DNA of 11,239 bases, from NCBI GenBank assembly GCA_903873355.1, contig CAIQOG010000507.1:1-11239 (forward strand). The letters run 5' to 3'. The stretch comes from an uncultured Bacteroidales bacterium. Lineage in GTDB: Bacteria > Bacteroidota > Bacteroidia > Bacteroidales > Paludibacteraceae. The translations under genes and the position numbers were made by a program. The notes under the pieces were generated by a model. It was not told the DNA's origin and ran no database searches. It was given only the letters and a program-made list of their open reading frames with translations. The number at the start of each line of letters is the position of its first letter. The first letter of the stretch is position 1. Below are positions 7,679-11,239 of the stretch, piece after piece.

Positions 7679-9133
7679 TTATTGTTTAATGAATTTTTGA
7701 TTAGAAATTTGACCATTTGCAAGTTTCACACTTACAAAGTAATTACCGGTGGGAATTTTACTCAAATCAACCGTATTGGTTGTAGATAATTTAACGGTTT
7801 GCCCAACCAGGTTACGAATTTCAATCTGACTAATTTCCAGATCTGATGAAATATTCAATTCATTGTGAACCGGATTTGGATAGAGTCTTACATTGTTTGA
7901 CTCAATCTCGTTGATTCCTGTATTAATTGAATTAAATGAAATATTATCAAAATAATTGGTGCTTCCGGCAGTTCTTGCAGCTGGAAAATCAGGAATAATT
8001 ACTAATCTGGTAACTGTTTTTCCAATTTGAGATGAAAAATCAAAGGTAAGTTCTTCCCATTGATTGATAAGAGTATTAGGCACGAGTTTTTCGAAATTTA
8101 AACCTGCTGCGCCTTCGAATTTTACATCGAAATTACTGATAACACTTTTGTATGCCATTAATTTCACTTTGCAGTTTGTAGAATTAAAAGTTATAGGTGC
8201 AGTTTTCTCTGACCATAAACCGGCCCAGGGCGATGCAGAAGCATTCACAACAAATTTGGCACAATGTGCCGAAGTATTAACACCTGTAGAACTCGGATTT
8301 GTCACCATAGGAGTTATTATAGGATCTCCATCACCATTGCTAAATGATTGCCATGACCAGTCTTGTCCAACTGTTTCAAAATCAATAGTCGAAAGAACTG
8401 GTGCAACCGCTGTTGTAAATGTAACTACTTTTGAATTATCCGATACATTAAGAGCAGCATCTTTAGCTGTAATTGTCAGGTTATACGTCGTTGCTGCATT
8501 CAGACCGGAGATAGTTGCATTACCTGTTGCATCGGCTGTCAGTGCTTTATTAACTACACCATTTGCAGCATCATTTGCAACAAAACTGGTTACAGGAGTC
8601 GTTACATCATCAGTAGCTGATAGAAGTAAATTAGCTGAACTAAAAGTTGGAGTTCCAACAACAGACGCCGAAACCATTACTGGCTTTGTAGTATCTGTAC
8701 TGCCACCACCATTACATTTTGCAGCAAATGGTACAGTAAATTTATTTGTCATCCATTGTCCGGGCCAGGCTGGATTACTCCATAATACCTGTAATTCAAT
8801 ATTTGCCGGAGGAGTAGCAAACGTTAAGGTAGCTTTGTATTCTGACAAAACTGTTCCTTCATTAGTACCAACAGCCACCGAAGGAAAGCCAGTCGGAAGA
8901 ACTAACAAATAATCTATAGCTGAACCACCAGTATTAGGTTCTACTTTAACAGTAATGGTATTTGCATCCACATTGGTAATTGTGAGCAAAATATGTGAGT
9001 GAGCATCTCCGAAATTTGGATCACTTAGATGACCGGATGGTGTACTGCAGAATTCAGATACCTGTGCATTCATCATACTTGAGGAAGCAATTATCGCAGC
9101 TACAAAAAGAATTAATCGGGTAATTTTTTTCAT
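7679..9133 (-). CDS. T9SS-secreted multimodular protein with an unrecognised N-terminal domain, probable glycan binder
   Basis: This protein has 484 residues. Its parts are: signal peptide (about 1-24, ending MMNAQ); an N-terminal domain I do not recognise (about 25-140, bracketed by Cys29 and Cys140 and containing VLWSNPAWPGQW); a Gly/Ser/Thr linker; a fibronectin-III-like domain (about 150-243); a beta-sandwich module (about 248-402); and a T9SS type A sorting domain (about 410-484, with LYPNP and TGNYFVSV). The module is clearly related to that in the GH16 enzyme at 3987-5903: both have DW.W or NW.W, a CAK...NCKVK cysteine pair 30 residues apart, NQWEE, and a DNISFN end. No catalytic motif is visible. 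A surface glycan-binding role is inferred. The gene is 49 bases after a GH16 stop and 71 bases before the next gene. Confidence 0.85.
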   Translation of the reverse strand: MKKITRLILFVAAIIASSSMMNAQVSEFCSTPSGHLSDPNFGDAHSHILLTITNVDANTITVKVEPNTGGSAIDYLLVLPTGFPSVAVGTNEGTVLSEYKATLTFATPPANIELQVLWSNPAWPGQWMTNKFTVPFAAKCNGGGSTDTTKPVMVSASVVGTPTFSSANLLLSATDDVTTPVTSFVANDAANGVVNKALTADATGNATISGLNAATTYNLTITAKDAALNVSDNSKVVTFTTAVAPVLSTIDFETVGQDWSWQSFSNGDGDPIITPMVTNPSSTGVNTSAHCAKFVVNASASPWAGLWSEKTAPITFNSTNCKVKLMAYKSVISNFDVKFEGAAGLNFEKLVPNTLINQWEELTFDFSSQIGKTVTRLVIIPDFPAARTAGSTNYFDNISFNSINTGINEIESNNVRLYPNPVHNELNISSDLEISQIEIRNLVGQTVKLSTTNTVDLSKIPTGNYFVSVKLANGQISNQKFIKQ

Positions 9134-9160
9134 GATAATATTTTTTTTGATTGTTTATTG
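9131..9160 (-). repeat. conserved 30-base start/leader segment, copy 2
   Basis: This is the counterpart of the segment at 7605-7634, placed identically over the start codon and leader of the gene at 7679-9133. The four mismatches are all substitutions. The shared ATAAACAATC box followed by an A-run is the strongest part. No Bacteroidota -7 element (TAnnTTTG) is present in it, so it is not an obvious promoter. Confidence 0.55.
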
Positions 9161-9182
9161 TTTTTGATTATTAACTAAAATG

Positions 9183-10190
9183 TTATTTTGTCAATTTGAA
9201 TATTTTATTTTCAGTTTTCAAAAAGTAAATTCCATTTGCTAACTGATTTGTTTTAAATGTTTCGTCTCCTGTAATGTTCTTTTCTAAAACCTGTTTTCCA
9301 AGGGAATTATAAAGCCTTACCGAAGTTGGAGTATCTGTTTTCACATTAATTACATCGGTAAACTTAGTTGGATATACCTGCAGGTTTATATCTTGCAATT
9401 CATTTACAGCGGTATTTAGTTGGTACAGGTGAACATAATCCACCATCATCTCTACCGGATTATTAAAGATATTATCATCAACAGTTCCACCCATAGTACC
9501 TCCAATGGCAAGATTCAGAATTACATAGAAATATTGATCAAAAGGCCAACCGGTTGACGTATCCGTAAAATTTCGATACAGAGTACCTGTTTGTACATTG
9601 TCAATAAAAAACAGTATTTGATCCTGTTCCCATTGAATTGAGTAGATATGGAAGTTATTTTCCATGTTGGGTTGATACACTTTTGTAAACCAGTTATTTC
9701 CAATGGAACCATTTTTCAGAGCTGTATGAACGGCATGCGAAGTCATTGTAGGACTTGAACCAATATGCTCCATAATGTCAATTTCACCGCTTTTAGGCCA
9801 ACTTCCATAAACACTCGACTGAGGCATCATCCAGAATGCAGGCCAGGTACCTGCTCCCGAAGGAACATTAATTCGGGCTTCTGCCTTTCCGTATTTAATA
9901 AATCCTTTACTTTTGGAATAAATCCGTCCGGAAGAATAATTACGGTCAGTAACATAATTTTCCTTTTTGGCAGTAATGATTAAATTTCCGTTTTCGACGC
10001 GAATATTATTTGTGCCATCGGTGTAATACTCTTTTTCCTGATTAGCAGCATAACCCACCTGAATATTCCATTTAGTCAAATCGAGCGTTGTTCCATCAAA
10101 CTCATCGGCATATACCAATGAATAGGTATTTTGAGAATTTGCTGACAAAAAAATGAATGCTATTAAGCTGAAAACGAATAACTTTTTCAT
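9183..10190 (-). CDS. GH16 endo-beta-1,3-glucanase (laminarinase type) with T9SS tail
   Basis: This 335-residue secreted family 16 glycoside hydrolase likely cuts beta-1,3-glucan at the cell surface. It has a signal peptide (1-20, ending SANSQ), a GH16 domain (about 22-258) and a C-terminal T9SS-type sorting domain (about 268-335). The tail has YPTKF where YPNP is usual, then ANGIYFLK. The active site is GEIDIMEHIG at 135-144, with Glu136 nucleophile, Asp138 and Glu141 acid/base; TWPAFWMMP is at 115-123. It lacks the GACHWGE and NGLWPAFWMLG features shared by the other two GH16 proteins, so it is a separate branch with possibly different specificity. I chose ATG at 10190 because the open frame upstream begins only at a TTG (10202), and the ATG gives a typical MKKLFVFSLI signal peptide. 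Confidence 0.93.
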   Translation of the reverse strand: MKKLFVFSLIAFIFLSANSQNTYSLVYADEFDGTTLDLTKWNIQVGYAANQEKEYYTDGTNNIRVENGNLIITAKKENYVTDRNYSSGRIYSKSKGFIKYGKAEARINVPSGAGTWPAFWMMPQSSVYGSWPKSGEIDIMEHIGSSPTMTSHAVHTALKNGSIGNNWFTKVYQPNMENNFHIYSIQWEQDQILFFIDNVQTGTLYRNFTDTSTGWPFDQYFYVILNLAIGGTMGGTVDDNIFNNPVEMMVDYVHLYQLNTAVNELQDINLQVYPTKFTDVINVKTDTPTSVRLYNSLGKQVLEKNITGDETFKTNQLANGIYFLKTENKIFKLTK

Positions 10191-10218
10191 ATTGATTTTC
10201 AAAAATTACGGGAGGTTT

Positions 10219-10253
10219 AATTCTCACCGAATCAAGTTAATCCGGTGAGAATT
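10219..10253 (-). other. intergenic stem-loop, weak terminator or mRNA-stabilising hairpin
   Basis: Positions 10219-10229 (AATTCTCACCG) and 10243-10253 (CGGTGAGAATT) form a perfect 11-base-pair inverted repeat with a 13-base loop. It lies between the stop of the gene at 10281 and the GH16 start at 10190. On the minus strand the stem is followed by AAACCTCCCG rather than a T-tract, so it does not look like a standard intrinsic terminator. It could protect the 3' end of the upstream message after processing or lower expression downstream. Confidence 0.6.
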
Positions 10254-10280
10254 TAATTATTGAATCTAATCGAATGGGAT

Positions 10281-11162
10281 TTATTTAATCTCAATCTTTT
10301 TGTTGAGGCTTCCTGAACGAACGATATAAATACCTTTCTGAACATCTTCGATACCCATAATAGCTTCGTTTGAAACTTTTATTTTGGCTCCTGTAATGCT
10401 GTACAATTCAATTGGGTGAGTTGCATTTGGAACACTAAGTGTTTTACTGGTCTGAATCACATTCAAATCTGATTTAACATCATTTACACCCGATGTACCT
10501 TTTTTGTAAACAAAAATGGCATCCATATTTATAGTCGTTCCTGATGTTCCACCACTTAAGAAGTAAACAGCATTGGCATTAGCAGGTACTGCAGCAGGAT
10601 AACGAAGTCCAAGATTAAAGAATGCTGACATTGGGATTTCTATCAAGTGCCATTTATTGTCACGGGTAAAGTTTGTGTAAGGTTGATAAGTTACTGTTCC
10701 ATCAACAAATGCAGTTGCTCCGATACAAATACGAGCAGTAAGTCCACCGGGGCCATCCATACCAATAATATGTGACGCCGAGTTTGAGCCCTTCATAGCA
10801 AGGTGTAATGTGTAATCAGCAGTAACTCCAGTCATATCCTTAGCAATCGGACCTGAGAAACCCAAACCAGACCAACCCACTGAATTTACTGAAAATGAAA
10901 GATAAGTTCCAACTTCACCATTCCAGTTTGGACCAGCAGGAGTTAACGAAGTGTAGGTACTGCTCCATACATACAAAAAGTTATTGGTGTCGTCAACACG
11001 GAAATCTTTTGTAATGTTTGCAGCCGGAATCTTGCTTGTTGAAACATCATCCAGATAAATCAGATAATAGTTTGAACCTTTTGTGAAATCGTCTTGTGCA
11101 AAAGCACTTGTTGCTAAAGCACTCATGGCAAGCAACACTAAAGAAAAAGTAAGTTTTTTCAT
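10281..11162 (-). CDS. secreted beta-sandwich protein with C-terminal sorting-like domain, unknown function
   Basis: This 293-residue protein is not one I can name. It has a clear signal peptide (1-23, ending TSAFAQ). A single beta-rich domain follows (about 28-222), with many aromatic residues (NYYLIYLDD at 31-39, FLYVWSSTY at 62-70, VGWSGLGF at 95-102). The domain ends in WHLIEIPMS (171-179) and a closing INMDAIFVYK strand (211-220). This resembles the jelly-roll layout of carbohydrate-binding modules and of the modules in neighbouring genes. The C-terminus (about 226-293, with IELYSITGAKIK and KGIYIVRSG) looks like a T9SS type A sorting domain but lacks YPNP. It is the first gene of the run inside the window, and a GH16 gene follows. 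A surface glycan-binding role is plausible; it could also be a structural or unrelated exported protein. Confidence 0.75.
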   Translation of the reverse strand: MKKLTFSLVLLAMSALATSAFAQDDFTKGSNYYLIYLDDVSTSKIPAANITKDFRVDDTNNFLYVWSSTYTSLTPAGPNWNGEVGTYLSFSVNSVGWSGLGFSGPIAKDMTGVTADYTLHLAMKGSNSASHIIGMDGPGGLTARICIGATAFVDGTVTYQPYTNFTRDNKWHLIEIPMSAFFNLGLRYPAAVPANANAVYFLSGGTSGTTINMDAIFVYKKGTSGVNDVKSDLNVIQTSKTLSVPNATHPIELYSITGAKIKVSNEAIMGIEDVQKGIYIVRSGSLNKKIEIK

Positions 11163-11239
11163 AATGATAATTAATTAAATTGTAAATAAATAATAATGAA
11201 TAATTGTAATTTATGGTGAGTAACCGGCCGACTAAAGCC
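11163..11239 (-). other. AT-rich leader upstream of the first complete gene
   Basis: These 77 bases hold no supported gene. The part next to the ATG is almost pure A/T with no Shine-Dalgarno sequence and no TAnnTTTG promoter element. The distal end has a short GC-rich patch with the palindrome CGGCCG (11225-11230), which could be half of a terminator or the end of an upstream gene cut off by the window edge. Minus-strand stop codons at 11232-11234 and 11211-11213 are compatible with an upstream gene ending here, but there is too little sequence to tell. Confidence 0.3.

Noticed and set aside
7642..7679. Possible 7-bp stem (AACACCG / CGGTATT, with one G-U pair in RNA) between the two modular protein genes
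   Set aside because: Short stem with a 24-base loop and no T-tract; too weak to call a terminator or regulatory element.
6006..8000. DNA-level direct repeats from the similar T9SS tails of adjacent genes
   Set aside because: The tails are similar at the protein level but have many substitutions in the DNA. This is ordinary paralogy of a common sorting domain, not a recent repeat.
8680..8700. DTT motifs before FN3 domains as O-glycosylation sites, D(S/T)(A/I/L/V/M/T)
   Set aside because: The same residues are the usual FN3 domain opening (DTTxP), so the match is not independent evidence of glycosylation.
8064..8912. Long plus-strand open frame (282 codons)
   Set aside because: It lies wholly antisense to the strongly supported gene at 7679-9133, has no recognisable domain, and reads as the mirror of that gene's codon pattern.
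10191..10202. Four extra N-terminal codons for the GH16 gene, starting at TTG (10202)
   Set aside because: The codon is TTG, while an ATG at 10190 gives a normal signal peptide beginning with Met-Lys-Lys as in the neighbours.

Overview
The window looks like Bacteroidota (Bacteroidetes) DNA: AT-rich, with leaders lacking a Shine-Dalgarno sequence, and secreted proteins that end in type IX secretion (T9SS) sorting domains of the 'YPNP...GNY.V.V...G..S.QK.IK' kind. The closest group cannot be fixed from this sequence; a non-gut polysaccharide degrader in Bacteroidales or a related order would fit.

All nine supported genes lie on the minus strand, so transcription runs from right to left with short gaps. 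In transcription order they are: a secreted beta-sandwich protein (10281-11162); a GH16 glucanase with a T9SS tail (9183-10190); two multimodular T9SS proteins without a recognisable catalytic domain (7679-9133 and 6006-7607); a hairpin plus T-tract terminator (about 5946-5997); a four-part GH16-FN3-module-T9SS enzyme (3987-5903); a 70-residue membrane or exported peptide (3755-3967); a stand-alone GH16 (2837-3724); a GH3 beta-glucosidase lipoprotein (532-2766); and the N-terminal part of a GPH-family sugar:cation symporter (1-488, running off the left edge).

Read together this is the downstream part of a beta-glucan utilisation locus, most likely for beta-1,3-glucan (laminarin-like) or mixed-linkage glucan. 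Surface-anchored proteins bind the glucan and GH16 enzymes cut it outside the cell. Oligosaccharides would enter the periplasm through an outer-membrane transporter, probably a SusC/SusD pair that is not in this window. There the untailed GH16 and the GH3 enzyme would trim them to glucose, and the symporter would carry sugars across the inner membrane. The catalytic families are clear from motifs; the exact glucan is inferred.

The least explained part is the set of accessory proteins. They are built from a small kit of recurring beta-sandwich modules, one of which also occurs inside a GH16 enzyme, and one protein starts with a domain I do not recognise. No RNA gene, CRISPR array, insertion sequence or regulator gene is visible. 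There is no gene-free stretch longer than about 100 bases.
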